Positions 24,486 to 33,874 of a stretch of 64,000 bases of DNA are shown here, piece after piece (the stretch's first letter is position 1; each line of letters opens with the position of its first letter). Below the pieces are notes generated by a model, which worked only from the letters and a program-made list of their open reading frames with translations, did not search any database and was not told the DNA's origin. A program made the position numbers and the translations under genes. This stretch comes from an uncultured Stenotrophomonas sp. (GTDB lineage Bacteria > Pseudomonadota > Gammaproteobacteria > Xanthomonadales > Xanthomonadaceae). The DNA is taken from the NCBI RefSeq assembly GCF_913778665.1, contig NZ_CAJYVQ010000014.1:61256-125255 (forward strand), read 5' to 3'.

Positions 24486-25409
24486 TCAGCCCTGGCGCGT
24501 ACGCAGCTTTTCCAGCACGCCGTCCAGGGTGTCCAGGTCGGTGTAGTGGATGATCAGCTTGCCCTTGCCGCCGCGACCGTGGCTGATCGCCACCTTGGCG
24601 CCCAGCGATTCGGACAGCTCGGTTTCCAGCGAGGCGATGTCGGCCTGCTGCACCTTCGGCGTGGCCACAGGACGGTTGCTCGGCACCTTGCCGGCGGCGA
24701 AGGCCTGCGCACGGCGCTCGACCTCGCGCACCGACCAGCCTTCATCGGCCGCTTCCTGCGCCAGCTTGCCGGCCAGCTCGGGGGCCAGGGTCAGCAGCGC
24801 GCGGGCGTGGCCCATTTCCAGGCGCCGGGTTTCCAGCAGCAGGCGGATCGCCACCGGCAGCTCCAGCAGGCGCAGCAGGTTGGACACCGCCGCACGCGAG
24901 CGGCCCACCGCTTCGGCAGCCTCGGCATGGGTCAGGGTGAACTCGCTGATCAGGCGTTGCAGCGCCTCGGCTTCTTCCAGCGGGTTGAGGTCTTCGCGCT
25001 GGATGTTCTCGATCAGCGCCATCGCGATGACGGTGCGGTCTTCCAACTCGCGCACCACCACCGGCACTTCGTCCAGGCCGGCCAGCTGCGAGGCGCGCCA
25101 ACGGCGCTCACCGGCGACGATTTCGTAGTTGCCCGCCGGCAGCTGGCGCACCAGGATCGGCTGGATCACGCCCTGCGACTTGATCGAATCGGCCAGCTCG
25201 GAGAGCTTGCCCTCGTCCATCTCGCGACGCGGCTGGTACTTGCCCGGCTGCAGCTGGCCCACAGCCAGCTTGCGCAGCACTTCACCCGGTAGCGGCTCGA
25301 TCACCGCGGTGGTGGCCTGCACCTGGCTGACCGCCCCCTTCGGGCCCAGCAGCGCATCCAGGCCACGTCCGAGGCCCCGCTTCTTGGCTGCCGGCTTGCT
25401 GCTGGTCAT
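24486..25409 (-). CDS. parB: Chromosome-partitioning protein ParB
   Basis: The product has 307 aa. It opens with KKRGLGRGLDALLG, then the ParB nuclease/CTPase domain including GERRWRAS near residue 110 (the CTP-binding GERRxRA box), and a helix-turn-helix with LTHAEAAEAVGRSRAAVSN. The C-terminal region completes the dimerisation domain. It binds parS and loads onto DNA as a CTP-dependent clamp. The ATG at 25409 overlaps the parA stop by 1 nt (TGATG), so the two are translationally coupled. No canonical parS site was found in the window. Confidence 0.96.
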   Translation of the reverse strand: MTSSKPAAKKRGLGRGLDALLGPKGAVSQVQATTAVIEPLPGEVLRKLAVGQLQPGKYQPRREMDEGKLSELADSIKSQGVIQPILVRQLPAGNYEIVAGERRWRASQLAGLDEVPVVVRELEDRTVIAMALIENIQREDLNPLEEAEALQRLISEFTLTHAEAAEAVGRSRAAVSNLLRLLELPVAIRLLLETRRLEMGHARALLTLAPELAGKLAQEAADEGWSVREVERRAQAFAAGKVPSNRPVATPKVQQADIASLETELSESLGAKVAISHGRGGKGKLIIHYTDLDTLDGVLEKLRTRQG

Positions 25410-26206
25410 CAGACGGTCTCCACGGCCTTGGCGGCCTTGTTGCGTTCGTTGTTGCGGCGGATGATCTCGCCGGCCAGGCCCAGGTAGGCCACGCCGCCGC
25501 GCGAGGCGCGGTCGTAGCCGACGATGCTCTGGCCATGGCTGGGCGCCTCGGCCAGGCGCACGTTGCGCGGCACGATGGTGCGGAACACGCGGTCGCCGAA
25601 GTGCTCGGTGAGCTCGGCCGACACTGCGTTGGCCAGGTTGTTGCGCACATCGAACATGGTGCGCAGCACGCCTTCGATCTCCAGCGCCGGGTTCAGGCTG
25701 GTGCGCAGCGCTTCGATGGTTTCCACCAGCGCGCTGAGGCCTTCCAGTGCGTAGTACTCGCACTGCATCGGGACGATCACCGAATCGGCGGCCGCCAGCG
25801 CGTTGAGCGTCAGCAGCGACAGCGCCGGCGGGCAGTCGATCAGGATGAAGTCGTACTCGTCGCGGATCGGCGCCAGCGCGCGCTTCAGGCGCTGCTCGCG
25901 CTCGCTCTCACCCATCAACTGGATTTCGGCGGCAGTCAGGTCGATGTTGCCGGGCAGCAGGTCGTAGCCCTCGGCGGTCTGCACGCGCACATCGGCGGCG
26001 CTGTTCTCGCCCAGCAGCAGATCGCAGGTGGAGGCAGCCAGCTCGCGCTTGTCCACGCCGCTGCCCATGGTCGCGTTGCCCTGAGAGTCCAGATCGACCA
26101 GCAGCACGCGCTTGGGTGCGTTGGCCAGGGAAGCGGCCAGGTTGACGGCGGTCGTGGTCTTGCCGACGCCACCCTTCTGGTTGGCGATGGCGATGATGCG
26201 GGCCAT
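25409..26206 (-). CDS. parA: Chromosome-partitioning ATPase ParA (Soj)
   Basis: The product has 265 aa with a deviant Walker A motif, NQKGGVGKTTTAVNLA, at residues 9-24, then DLDSQGNATMG and IDCPPALSLLTLNAL. ParA forms ATP-dependent dimers on the nucleoid and moves ParB-parS. Codirectional rsmG lies 113 bp upstream, in the rsmG-parA-parB order common in proteobacteria near the origin. The start at 26206 follows the family N-terminus; the 32-residue in-frame extension to 26302 does not fit. Confidence 0.96.
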   Translation of the reverse strand: MARIIAIANQKGGVGKTTTAVNLAASLANAPKRVLLVDLDSQGNATMGSGVDKRELAASTCDLLLGENSAADVRVQTAEGYDLLPGNIDLTAAEIQLMGESEREQRLKRALAPIRDEYDFILIDCPPALSLLTLNALAAADSVIVPMQCEYYALEGLSALVETIEALRTSLNPALEIEGVLRTMFDVRNNLANAVSAELTEHFGDRVFRTIVPRNVRLAEAPSHGQSIVGYDRASRGGVAYLGLAGEIIRRNNERNKAAKAVETV

Positions 26207-26319
26207 GCAGGTGTGCCTCGTCGACGGATGGTTGGGACCGGTCATTATGCGTACAACCGGCCCCGGGCGGAAATCGTGAATCGCCAACCTCTTGTTCCAC
26301 AAGGGGCTGGCGATGGCAA

Positions 26320-26958
26320 TCAGGGGCCTGTAACAGTGACCAGGTGGCGTTCGCCGGCCAGGCCGGGCACGCTCAGCGGGGTCACTTCGCGCACCTGCCA
26401 GCCAGCCGGCAGCTCCGCGATCTCCTCATGGGGATAGACGCCCTTCATGGCCAGCAGTACGCCACCGGGGCGCAGCAGATGGCCACCGACACGGACGATG
26501 CCGGCCAGGGTGTCCATCGCGCGCGCGGTCAGTTGGTCGTAGCGGCCGGCCTCGTCCAGCGCCTCGGCCCGCGATTCGGCCACGCGGGCGTTGCCCAGGG
26601 CCAGCTGGCGCACGGCCTCGCGCATGAAGCGGGCCTTCTTGCCGTTGCTCTCCACCAGGGTGACGTGCAGGCCCGGGCAGGCGATCGCCAGCGGGATGCC
26701 GGGCAGGCCGGGGCCGGTGCCGAGGTCGGCCAGGCTGCCATCGGACACGAACGGCTGCATCGCCAGCGAATCGAGCAGGTGGCGGGTAACCATCTCCTGC
26801 GGGTCGCGGATGGCGGTGAGGTTGTAGGTGCCGTTCCAGCGGTGCAGCAGGGCCAGGTAGCGCAGCAGCGGCGCCGCCAGCGCGGCGTCCAGGCCCATGC
26901 TGGCCAGGCCCTGTTCCAGCGTGGCGGCCACGCTGGCGGGAAGATCATGTTCGCTCAT
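26320..26958 (-). CDS. rsmG: 16S rRNA (guanine-527-N7)-methyltransferase
   Basis: The product has 212 aa. SAM-binding motif I is DLGTGPGLPGIPLAIACP, near residue 75, and the N-terminus YNLTAIRDPQEMVTRHLLDSLA is the GidB signature. The enzyme methylates G527 of 16S rRNA; loss gives low-level streptomycin resistance in many bacteria. No Shine-Dalgarno precedes the ATG at 26958. GATAAT lies exactly 6 nt upstream, again suggesting a leaderless message. parA follows in the same direction. Confidence 0.95.
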   Translation of the reverse strand: MSEHDLPASVAATLEQGLASMGLDAALAAPLLRYLALLHRWNGTYNLTAIRDPQEMVTRHLLDSLAMQPFVSDGSLADLGTGPGLPGIPLAIACPGLHVTLVESNGKKARFMREAVRQLALGNARVAESRAEALDEAGRYDQLTARAMDTLAGIVRVGGHLLRPGGVLLAMKGVYPHEEIAELPAGWQVREVTPLSVPGLAGERHLVTVTGP

Positions 26959-26997
26959 GCCGACATTATCGCCGGTTTTGCGCGCTGGATCGCCGCT

Positions 26998-27597
26998 TCA
27001 CTGCGGATACCAGGCCAACGCGGCGCGGAACTGGCCGGTCGCCTGCCATTCGTGCAGATGCCAGCGTGCGGCCTCGCCCAGTTCCGGATCGCACCAGCGC
27101 AGGTGCAGCGCGCCATCGTCGCCGGGGGCCAGCTGCAGTCGGTGCAGGCCGAACGAGATGCCCTGGCCGTGCGCTTTGAGCATCGCCTCCTTGGCGCACC
27201 ACACGCGGAAGAACCAGTGCTCGCGGGCGGCCTCGTCCAGGCTCTCCAGCCAAACCACCTCGGCGGGGTGGAAGAAGCGCTGGACGATTTCCAGGAGGCG
27301 TGCGCGCGGGCGCAGCAGCTCCAGGTCGACACCCAGGCGGACGCCCTCGCCCAGCGCCACCAGCAGCACCTCGCCGCTGTGACTCCAGCCGGTGCCGTAG
27401 TGGGCCAGCGCGCCGCTCAGCTCCGGCCGGCCCTTGTCGTCGCGGATCAGCGGCAGGGTATCCGGCTCGGTGCCCAGCGCCTGCGCCAGCACCTGCCGGG
27501 CCTGCGGTTCGCCGCGCCGGCCGGGCACGTGCGGGCGCCGCCAGACCGTCACCGGACCGAAGCGCCAAGGGCCGTCGAGGGTGGCTGGCAGGCTCAT
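26998..27597 (-). CDS. 4'-phosphopantetheinyl transferase (Sfp type)
   Basis: The product has 199 aa. The Sfp-type motifs are visible: GVDLELL (near residue 90) and WCAKEAMLKAHG (near 133), which hold the Mg2+ and coenzyme A-binding residues. Such enzymes activate carrier proteins of fatty-acid, polyketide or non-ribosomal peptide synthesis. No carrier-protein gene is nearby. The ATG at 27597 is chosen; a GTG at 27624 in the same frame cannot be excluded, as neither has a clear Shine-Dalgarno. It lies 39 bp upstream of the rsmG start and is codirectional. Confidence 0.88.
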   Translation of the reverse strand: MSLPATLDGPWRFGPVTVWRRPHVPGRRGEPQARQVLAQALGTEPDTLPLIRDDKGRPELSGALAHYGTGWSHSGEVLLVALGEGVRLGVDLELLRPRARLLEIVQRFFHPAEVVWLESLDEAAREHWFFRVWCAKEAMLKAHGQGISFGLHRLQLAPGDDGALHLRWCDPELGEAARWHLHEWQATGQFRAALAWYPQ

Positions 27598-27681
27598 CCG
27601 CACACGCCCATCACGTAATTGCACGACGGGTTCACGGCCGTGCGCGTCAACTGGTCACCGTTTCCCACCGGAGGTTCGATC

Positions 27682-27933
27682 ATGGGCATCATCATCTGGC
27701 TGATCGTCGGCGGCATCGTAGGCTGGCTGGCCAGCATCATCATGAAGCGCGATGCCCAGCAGGGCATCATCCTCAACATCGTTGTGGGCATCGTCGGCGC
27801 GCTGATTTCCGGCTGGCTGTTCGGCGGCGGCATCAACGAAGCGATCACCATCCGCACGTTCCTGTTCTCGCTGATCGGTGCGGTCATCCTGCTGGCGATC
27901 GTCAACCTGTTCACCCGCAAGAGCCTACGGTGA
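27682..27933 (+). CDS. GlsB/YeaQ/YmgE-family stress-response membrane protein
   Basis: The product has 83 aa. It is a small inner-membrane protein with three predicted helices: GIIIWLIVGGIVGWLASII, then IILNIVVGIVGALISGWLF, then FLFSLIGAVILLAIVNLF. KRDAQQGIILNIVVG is the family signature. Members are induced by stress, but their biochemical role is unknown. GGAGG lies 8 nt before the ATG at 27682, and no other start gives the family N-terminus. A SMAG copy and a hairpin follow. Confidence 0.9.
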   Translation: MGIIIWLIVGGIVGWLASIIMKRDAQQGIILNIVVGIVGALISGWLFGGGINEAITIRTFLFSLIGAVILLAIVNLFTRKSLR

Positions 27934-27940
27934 TCTGAGG

Positions 27941-27964
27941 GTCGTGCCGGCCGCTGGCCGGCAG
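27941..27964. repeat. SMAG-type REP, GCCGGCC subtype
   Basis: GTCGTGCCGGCCGCTGGCCGGCA, with the GTAG end altered to GTCG. It lies 8 bp after the small membrane protein gene. Confidence 0.75.
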
Positions 27965-27973
27965 TCGTTCCAC

Positions 27974-28005
27974 AACGGGCCCGGCGATTGCCGGGCCCCG
28001 TTCGT
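27974..28005. terminator. Hairpin between convergent genes, probable terminator
   Basis: AACGGGCCCGGC (27975-27985) pairs with GCCGGGCCCCGTT (27990-28002) with a one-base bulge. It lies directly behind the exonuclease III stop (minus) and in front of the small membrane protein end. There is no long T-tract in either direction, so termination is only likely. Confidence 0.5.
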
Positions 28006-28773
<768 letters not shown>

Positions 28774-28822
28774 GCGGGCATTCTACCCGGGTGGCCGGGA
28801 TGGGGGTCGGCCCGGATTCCCG

Positions 28823-28899
28823 TGTAGAACCGAGCCCACGCTCGGCTGCATTGATCGGGCACCCAGCCAAGAGCCGCCGAGCGTGGGCTCGGCTCTACA
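28823..28899. repeat. SMAG-type REP dimer, 77 bp
   Basis: TGTAGAACCGAGCCCACG.. (28823-28849) faces an inverted copy ending GGCTCGGCTCTACA (28872-28899). Both keep the GTAG end. Confidence 0.9.
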
Positions 28900-28919
28900 G
28901 AAGAATCGGGCCCTGGTTC

Positions 28920-28943
28920 AGTAGAGCCACGCCATGCGTGGCT
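28920..28943. repeat. SMAG-type REP, CCACGC subtype
   Basis: AGTAGAGCCACGCCATGCGTGGCT, with the dyad AGCCACGC-CAT-GCGTGGCT. It ends one base before the aldehyde dehydrogenase stop codon, so it lies just downstream of that gene. Confidence 0.88.
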
Positions 28944-30353
28944 TCACCGCAACAGGAACCGCAACACCCCCGCAATCTTCGAATACGGCGGCCGCAGCCG
29001 GTCACTGGCCGCCCAGCGCGACTGCCACAGCACCGGCAGCCGCTTGCTCATCGCATCGAACCCGGCCCGGCCGTGGTACGCGCCCATGCCGCTGGCCCCT
29101 ACCCCGCCGAACGGCAGGCCATCGGCGGCGAAGTGCAGCAGCGTGTCATTCACCGTCACCCCACCGGCCACCACTTGGCCGAGGATGCGCTCCACCGTCG
29201 CCGTGTCGTGGCTGAAGGGATACAGCGCCAGCGGCCGGTCGCGGGACAGCACGTCGGCCAGCGCCGCCTCCAGGTCCGGGTAGGCCCGCACCGGCAGGAT
29301 CGGTCCGAAGATCTCCTCGCGCATCAGGTCCAGGTCATCCGGCGGGTCCAGCACCACGGTCGGCACCAGCAGGCGCTCGCGGTCGGCGCGCGCCTCATCC
29401 ACCTGCGCCAGCGGGATGACCGGCACGCCGCGTTCGCGCGCCTGCGCCAGATAGCCCCGCAGGCGCCGGTACTGGCCTTCGTTGATGATGCGCGTGTAGT
29501 CATCGGCATCACTGAAATCGCCGTAGCGCTCGCGTACCTGCTGCTGCAGCGCCTGCACGAACTCGCGCTGGCGCGCGGTGTCGATCAGCACGTAGTCCGG
29601 CGCAATGCAGGTCTGCCCGGCGTTGAACCACTTGCCGGTGGCCAGCCGCGCGGCGGCTTTGTCCAGCGGGAAATCGCGGCAGACGATGGCCGGCGACTTG
29701 CCGCCCAGTTCCAGCGTGACCGGCACCAGATGCTCGGCTGCCGCTGCCATCACCTTGCGGCCCACGGCCGTCGAGCCGGTGAACAGCAGATGGTCCAGCG
29801 GCAGCGAGGACACTGCCGCCGCCACATCCGCCCCACCCTGCACCACCGCCACCCGATCGGGCGGGAACACGCCGGCCAGCAGATCGGCCAGGAACGCGCT
29901 GGTGCGCGGGGTGTGCTCGGAGGGTTTCAGCAGCACGTGGTTGCCGGCGGCAATAGCCGTGGCCAGCGGCACCAGCGCCAACGTGACCGGGTAGTTCCAG
30001 GGCGAGATCACCCCGACCACCCCCAGCGGCGTCGGCCGCAGCTGCGCGCGCGCCGGCCACAACTTCCAGCCGGCCGATGCCCGCTGCGGCTTCGACCAGC
30101 GCCGCAGGTGGCGGCGCAGGTGGTCGATGGCCGACAACACGCTCATGCCATCGGCCAGTTTCGATTCAACGTGGGCGCGATGGCCGAAGTCCTCGGCGAT
30201 GGCCAGGGCCATTTCATCCAGGCGTGCCTTCAGCGCTTCGCGCAGGCGGCGCAGGTCGGCCTCGCGCTGGTCGAGCGAGGGGCGCTGCGACTGCCAGGCA
30301 TTGCGCAGGGTGTGCAGGAGGGCGGGAAGGTCAGCGGGGCTGAGGGTGGTCAT
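28944..30353 (-). CDS. Coniferyl-aldehyde-type NAD(P)-dependent dehydrogenase
   Basis: The product has 469 aa of the class-3 aldehyde dehydrogenase superfamily. LELGGKSPAIV (catalytic Glu) near residue 225 and FNAGQTCIAPDYVL (catalytic Cys) near 256 are present. The length, N-terminus and WNYPVTLALVPLATAI fit the coniferyl aldehyde dehydrogenase group, which oxidises aromatic or long-chain aldehydes. The true substrate cannot be told from sequence. TATAGT lies 6 nt before the ATG. It stands alone, bounded by REP elements and a terminator. Confidence 0.88.
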   Translation of the reverse strand: MTTLSPADLPALLHTLRNAWQSQRPSLDQREADLRRLREALKARLDEMALAIAEDFGHRAHVESKLADGMSVLSAIDHLRRHLRRWSKPQRASAGWKLWPARAQLRPTPLGVVGVISPWNYPVTLALVPLATAIAAGNHVLLKPSEHTPRTSAFLADLLAGVFPPDRVAVVQGGADVAAAVSSLPLDHLLFTGSTAVGRKVMAAAAEHLVPVTLELGGKSPAIVCRDFPLDKAAARLATGKWFNAGQTCIAPDYVLIDTARQREFVQALQQQVRERYGDFSDADDYTRIINEGQYRRLRGYLAQARERGVPVIPLAQVDEARADRERLLVPTVVLDPPDDLDLMREEIFGPILPVRAYPDLEAALADVLSRDRPLALYPFSHDTATVERILGQVVAGGVTVNDTLLHFAADGLPFGGVGASGMGAYHGRAGFDAMSKRLPVLWQSRWAASDRLRPPYSKIAGVLRFLLR

Positions 30354-30483
30354 GGGCCGACTATACGGGGTGCCGCGCCATGTAACGGTGGAGCCGGCTG
30401 CTCTTGGCGGGACATCTGGAAACCCCGCGCTGCGCGCGATAGTCGACTCTACCCCGCCTCATTTACCGCATTCCCACAAACAG

Positions 30484-30508
30484 AAAGGCCGTGGTCTGCA
30501 CCACGGCC
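30484..30508 (-). terminator. Rho-independent terminator after the MHS transporter gene
   Basis: GGCCGTGGT, CTGC, ACCACGGCC forms a perfect 9-bp stem (30487-30508). Read on the minus strand it ends in TTTCTGTTT, which supports a terminator of the transporter gene. Confidence 0.8.
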
Positions 30509-30519
30509 CCTGAAACCCG

Positions 30520-30544
30520 GTGGGTGCCGACCGTTGGTCGGCAC
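30520..30544. repeat. SMAG-like palindrome, GGTGCCGACC subtype
   Basis: GGTGGGTGCCGACCGTTGGTCGGCAC; the first base triplets resemble GTAG-type ends with GTGG. It lies just before the transporter stop codon and after its terminator in the direction of transcription. Confidence 0.7.
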
Positions 30545-30549
30545 ACTGG

Positions 30550-32211
30550 TTACTTGGTGATATCCACGTCCTTGGTCTCGCGCAGGAACAGGCCGCCGAT
30601 CACCACCGACATCAGCGCGATGATGATGGGGTACCACAGGCCGTAGTACAGGTTGCCGGTACCGGCCACCAGCGCGAACGAGATGGCCGGCAGGAAGCCG
30701 CCGAACCAGCCGTTGCCGATGTGGTACGGCAGCGACATCGAGGTGTAGCGGATGCGGGTCGGGAACAGTTCGACCAGGTAGGCGGCGATCGGGCCGTAGA
30801 CCATGGTCACGTACAGCACCAGCAACCACAGCATGAACACCGTGCCGGCGATGTTGATGCGTGCGCCATCCGCCTTGGCCGGGTAGCCGGCGGTGGTCAG
30901 GGCGGTCTTCAGTTCCGCACCGAACGCATCGGCCTTGGCCTTGCCTTCTTCCTTGGTCAGGCCGGCGGCTTCATACGAAGTCACGCTGGCGCTGCCCACG
31001 TTCACCATCGCCAGCGAACCGGCGGCGGCGGGCTGCACGTCGTACGGCACGCCGGCCTTGGTCAGCGCGGCCGTGGCCACGTCGCAGGAACTGGTGAACT
31101 TGCGCAGGCCGACCGGATCGAACTGGAACGAGCAGGTGTTCGGATCGGCCACGACCAGCGCCGGCGAGGACGCACGTGCCTCTTCGATGGCCGGGTTGGC
31201 GAAGTGGGTCAAGCCCTTGAAGATCGGGATGTAGGTGACGGCGGCCAGCAGGCAGCCGGCCAGGATGATCTTCTTGCGGCCGATACGGTCGGACAGCCAG
31301 CCGAAGAAGATGAAGAACGGCACGCCCAGCGCCAGCGCCGCAGCAATCAGCAGATAGGAGGTGGTCGCGTCGACCTTCAGCATGCTGCTCAGGAAGAACA
31401 GCGCGTAGAACTGGCCGCCGTACCAGACAACCGCCTGGCCAGCCGCAGCACCGAGCAGAACCAGCAGCATCAGCTTCAGGTTGCCCCCCTTCAGGCTGTC
31501 ACGGAACGGCGTCTTGGAACCCTTGCCTTCCGACTTCATCTGCTGGAACAGCGGCGATTCGCTCAGCTGCAGGCGGATCCACACCGAGATGCCCAGCAGC
31601 AGGATCGAGACCAGGAACGGGATGCGCCAACCCCAGGCTTCGAAGGCTTCGTTGCCGAGGAAGTAGCGGCAGGCCAGGATGATCAGCAGCGACATGAACA
31701 GACCGAGCGTGGCGGTGCACTGGATGAAGCTGGTGTACAGGCCGCGCTTGTCGTCCGGCGCGTGCTCGGCCACGTAGGTGGCCGCACCACCGTACTCGCC
31801 GCCCATTGCCAGGCCCTGGGCCAGGCGCAGCACGATCAGGATCACCGGAGCGGCAAAACCGATCGTGGCGTAGTTGGGCAGCACACCGACCAGGAAGGTC
31901 GAGATGCCCATGATCAGGATCGTGACCAGGAACGTGTACTTGCGGCCGATGCGGTCGCCAAGGCTGCCGAAGAACGCCGCGCCGAACGGGCGCACGAAGA
32001 AGCCGGCGGCGAACGCCAGCAGGGCGAAGATCATGCCCGTGGTTTCATTGACGCCACTGAAGAACTGCTTGGCGATGATGGCCGCGAGCGAGCCGTACAG
32101 GAAGAAGTCATACCACTCGAACACCGTGCCGAGGCTCGAGGCGAAGATGACCTTCTTGTGGCCCTTGGTCAGGGTGCCCGCTTTGTGTGCGGTGCTGGGT
32201 GTGCTGGACAT
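30550..32211 (-). CDS. MHS-type major facilitator transporter with inserted periplasmic domain
   Basis: The product has 553 aa: the metabolite/H+ symporter branch of the major facilitator superfamily, which takes up mono- and dicarboxylates or similar solutes. SSLGTVFEWYDFFLYGSL is the MHS N-terminal signature; RxxGRKYTFLVTILIMG and DRIGRKKIILAG are the loop 2-3 and 8-9 motifs. A hydrophilic insert of about 115 residues (roughly 337-452) separates helices 8 and 9 and holds two Cys (C360, C376) that could form a disulfide. The nearby DcaP-like porin and acs suggest a carboxylate such as acetate. The gene is codirectional with the porin gene upstream. Confidence 0.88.
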   Translation of the reverse strand: MSSTPSTAHKAGTLTKGHKKVIFASSLGTVFEWYDFFLYGSLAAIIAKQFFSGVNETTGMIFALLAFAAGFFVRPFGAAFFGSLGDRIGRKYTFLVTILIMGISTFLVGVLPNYATIGFAAPVILIVLRLAQGLAMGGEYGGAATYVAEHAPDDKRGLYTSFIQCTATLGLFMSLLIILACRYFLGNEAFEAWGWRIPFLVSILLLGISVWIRLQLSESPLFQQMKSEGKGSKTPFRDSLKGGNLKLMLLVLLGAAAGQAVVWYGGQFYALFFLSSMLKVDATTSYLLIAAALALGVPFFIFFGWLSDRIGRKKIILAGCLLAAVTYIPIFKGLTHFANPAIEEARASSPALVVADPNTCSFQFDPVGLRKFTSSCDVATAALTKAGVPYDVQPAAAGSLAMVNVGSASVTSYEAAGLTKEEGKAKADAFGAELKTALTTAGYPAKADGARINIAGTVFMLWLLVLYVTMVYGPIAAYLVELFPTRIRYTSMSLPYHIGNGWFGGFLPAISFALVAGTGNLYYGLWYPIIIALMSVVIGGLFLRETKDVDITK

Positions 32212-32228
32212 GGGACGCTTTCCCTCTG

Positions 32229-32304
32229 TGGATGCCGACCAGGGTCGGTGGGTGCCGAACGTTGGTCGGCACTGAATTCGGTAGGTGCCGGCTGTTGGCC
32301 GGCA
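32229..32304. repeat. Tandem cluster of three SMAG-like palindromes
   Basis: GGATGCCGACCAGGGTCGG (32229-32247), GGGTGCCGAACGTTGGTCGGCAC (32249-32272) and GGTAGGTGCCGGCTGTTGGCCGGCAC (32280-32304). The last keeps a GTAG end. They fill the spacer between the porin and the transporter genes, which are read from right to left. Confidence 0.8.
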
Positions 32305-32309
32305 CGCTC

Positions 32310-33737
32310 TTAGAAGCTGTACTTCGTGGTGAACTGCAACCGGGTGATATCACCCTTGTTGCCGTTCTCGACTTCGCGACGGCCGTACATCAGCTCCGCA
32401 CCGATATCGACCTTGGGCAGCGGCGAGTAGAAGATGTTGCCGCGGATGCTCTGCACGCTCTTGGTCACCAGCGGGCCGAGCACGCTGTCGTTGTCGTAGT
32501 CGCTGCGCGCGTAGATCAGGTTGGTGCGCAGCTTCGGCGAGAACGCATGCCGCCAGCCCACGTAGCCGGCAAGCACGCCGGTCGGGTTGAGCTCGTCGCG
32601 GGCCACGTCATAGGCGGTGTCTGCGGTGATGCCCAGGCCGATGTAGCGGGCGATGCCTTCGCCGCCGGTCAGCTGGTAGTGCAGCGAATCGCTGTCACCC
32701 ATCACCCACTTGCCGCCCAGGGTCAGGCCGCCGGCCACCTTGTCGGCCTTGGCGCCGGTGGCCTGGTTGTCGACCTTCAGCTGGCGGACGATGCCGCCGA
32801 CGCCGAAGTTGCCCCAGTCGCCCTTCCAGCCATAGCGCATGGTCAGATCGGGCAGGCTGCCACGGTCGGAGTTGGCACTGGCGTTGGTCCATGCCCCGGT
32901 GAGCGGGTTGCGGGTACCGGTGAGGGTGGTGGTTTCCGGGTTTTCCAGCGCGACGCTGAAGCCGCCCTGGGTGTAACGCACCTGCGCCTGGCGCACGAAG
33001 ATCACGCCGTCGGTCGGGCCAACGAAGTCGACCGCTTCAGGCAATGCGGCCGCGTCCATGAAGTTGGACCAGGTCTGGCCGGCCAGCCAGTTGTTCCAGT
33101 ACATGTAGGCATGGCGCAGGGTCACGCCATAGGTGTTGGTGGCGGTCTGGTTGCCCAGCGAGTTGCCGAAGAAGTCCATCTCGAAGAACGCGCCGGCCTT
33201 GTTGCCCGATTCGCTCACATTGTCGATGCCCAGGTTGAAGCGCGAGAACTTGGCGTGGGCATTGAAGTCGGTGCCCGAACGCTTGCCGCTGCCACCGGCG
33301 CCTTCCACTGGGGTCTGGCCCGGCAGGTACAGCGCACGGCCGGTGGCGTCGTCGGCCAGCTGGCCATCGCTGGTCTGGGTGGCCAGGAAGTCGGCCTTGA
33401 TGAAGCCGCCGATCTTGACCGTGGTGCCCGGCGCGGCACCCGGGGTGATGGTGGTGACCTGGATCGGCTGCTTGCCGGCCGGAACCTGTGCGACCGGTTT
33501 CTGCTCGGCCTGCACCGTGCGGACTTCGGTTACGGCCTGCTGGGTCTGGCTGATCTGGGTCTGTTGTTGTTGCTGCGACGACAGCAGCAGCTGGACCTGG
33601 CGTTCCAGTTCGGCAACGCGTGCTTCCAGCGCCTTCTCTTTGGCGGTCTCTGCGAACGCCATGCCCGGTGCGACCAGGGCGACCAACAGGCAGGCCGCCA
33701 AAGGTTTGCGCACGGCTTTCAACGTACGGTGGCTCAT
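32310..33737 (-). CDS. DcaP-like trimeric outer-membrane porin
   Basis: The product has 475 aa with a signal peptide (PLAACLLVALVAPGMAFAE). A short coiled coil follows (EARVAELERQVQLLLSSQQQQQ, with a Gln-rich stretch) and then a beta-barrel ending in FTTKYSF with the C-terminal Phe needed for assembly. DcaP-like porins take up small acids and aromatic compounds. It is divergent from acs with a shared 244-bp spacer, and the MHS transporter gene follows downstream. GAGAGAGGG precedes the ATG at 33737. The substrate is inferred from the neighbours only. Confidence 0.85.
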   Translation of the reverse strand: MSHRTLKAVRKPLAACLLVALVAPGMAFAETAKEKALEARVAELERQVQLLLSSQQQQQTQISQTQQAVTEVRTVQAEQKPVAQVPAGKQPIQVTTITPGAAPGTTVKIGGFIKADFLATQTSDGQLADDATGRALYLPGQTPVEGAGGSGKRSGTDFNAHAKFSRFNLGIDNVSESGNKAGAFFEMDFFGNSLGNQTATNTYGVTLRHAYMYWNNWLAGQTWSNFMDAAALPEAVDFVGPTDGVIFVRQAQVRYTQGGFSVALENPETTTLTGTRNPLTGAWTNASANSDRGSLPDLTMRYGWKGDWGNFGVGGIVRQLKVDNQATGAKADKVAGGLTLGGKWVMGDSDSLHYQLTGGEGIARYIGLGITADTAYDVARDELNPTGVLAGYVGWRHAFSPKLRTNLIYARSDYDNDSVLGPLVTKSVQSIRGNIFYSPLPKVDIGAELMYGRREVENGNKGDITRLQFTTKYSF

Positions 33738-33810
33738 GTTGCCCTCTCTCCCAAGTGGCAAGGTGATGCCGCGCGTGGGGCACGGTCGAGCCGAGACTGC
33801 GGGGCGTTTA

Positions 33811-33874
33811 TGTATAGCGGTATTCGCCATTGGTCGAAGCCGGGCCTGCATGGCGCCCACTTTCGACCATGGTC
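33811..33874. promoter_or_regulatory. Divergent porin/acs control region with an inverted repeat
   Basis: CCATTGGTCGAA (33827-33838) and TTCGACCATGG (33862-33872) form an inverted repeat 23 nt apart. The right arm is itself part of the perfect palindrome GACCATGGTC (33865-33874). A TATACA -10-like box for the porin (minus strand, 33811-33816) lies 10 bp from the left arm, so a bound regulator would cover its -35. The site is 108-155 bp upstream of acs. It is a candidate operator for CrbR. Confidence 0.45.

Noticed and set aside
26285..26310. TGTTCCAC near the parA upstream region as a parS site
   Set aside because: It matches only one half of the TGTTTCACGTGAAACA consensus, and the other half is absent. 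I saw no full parS site in the window.
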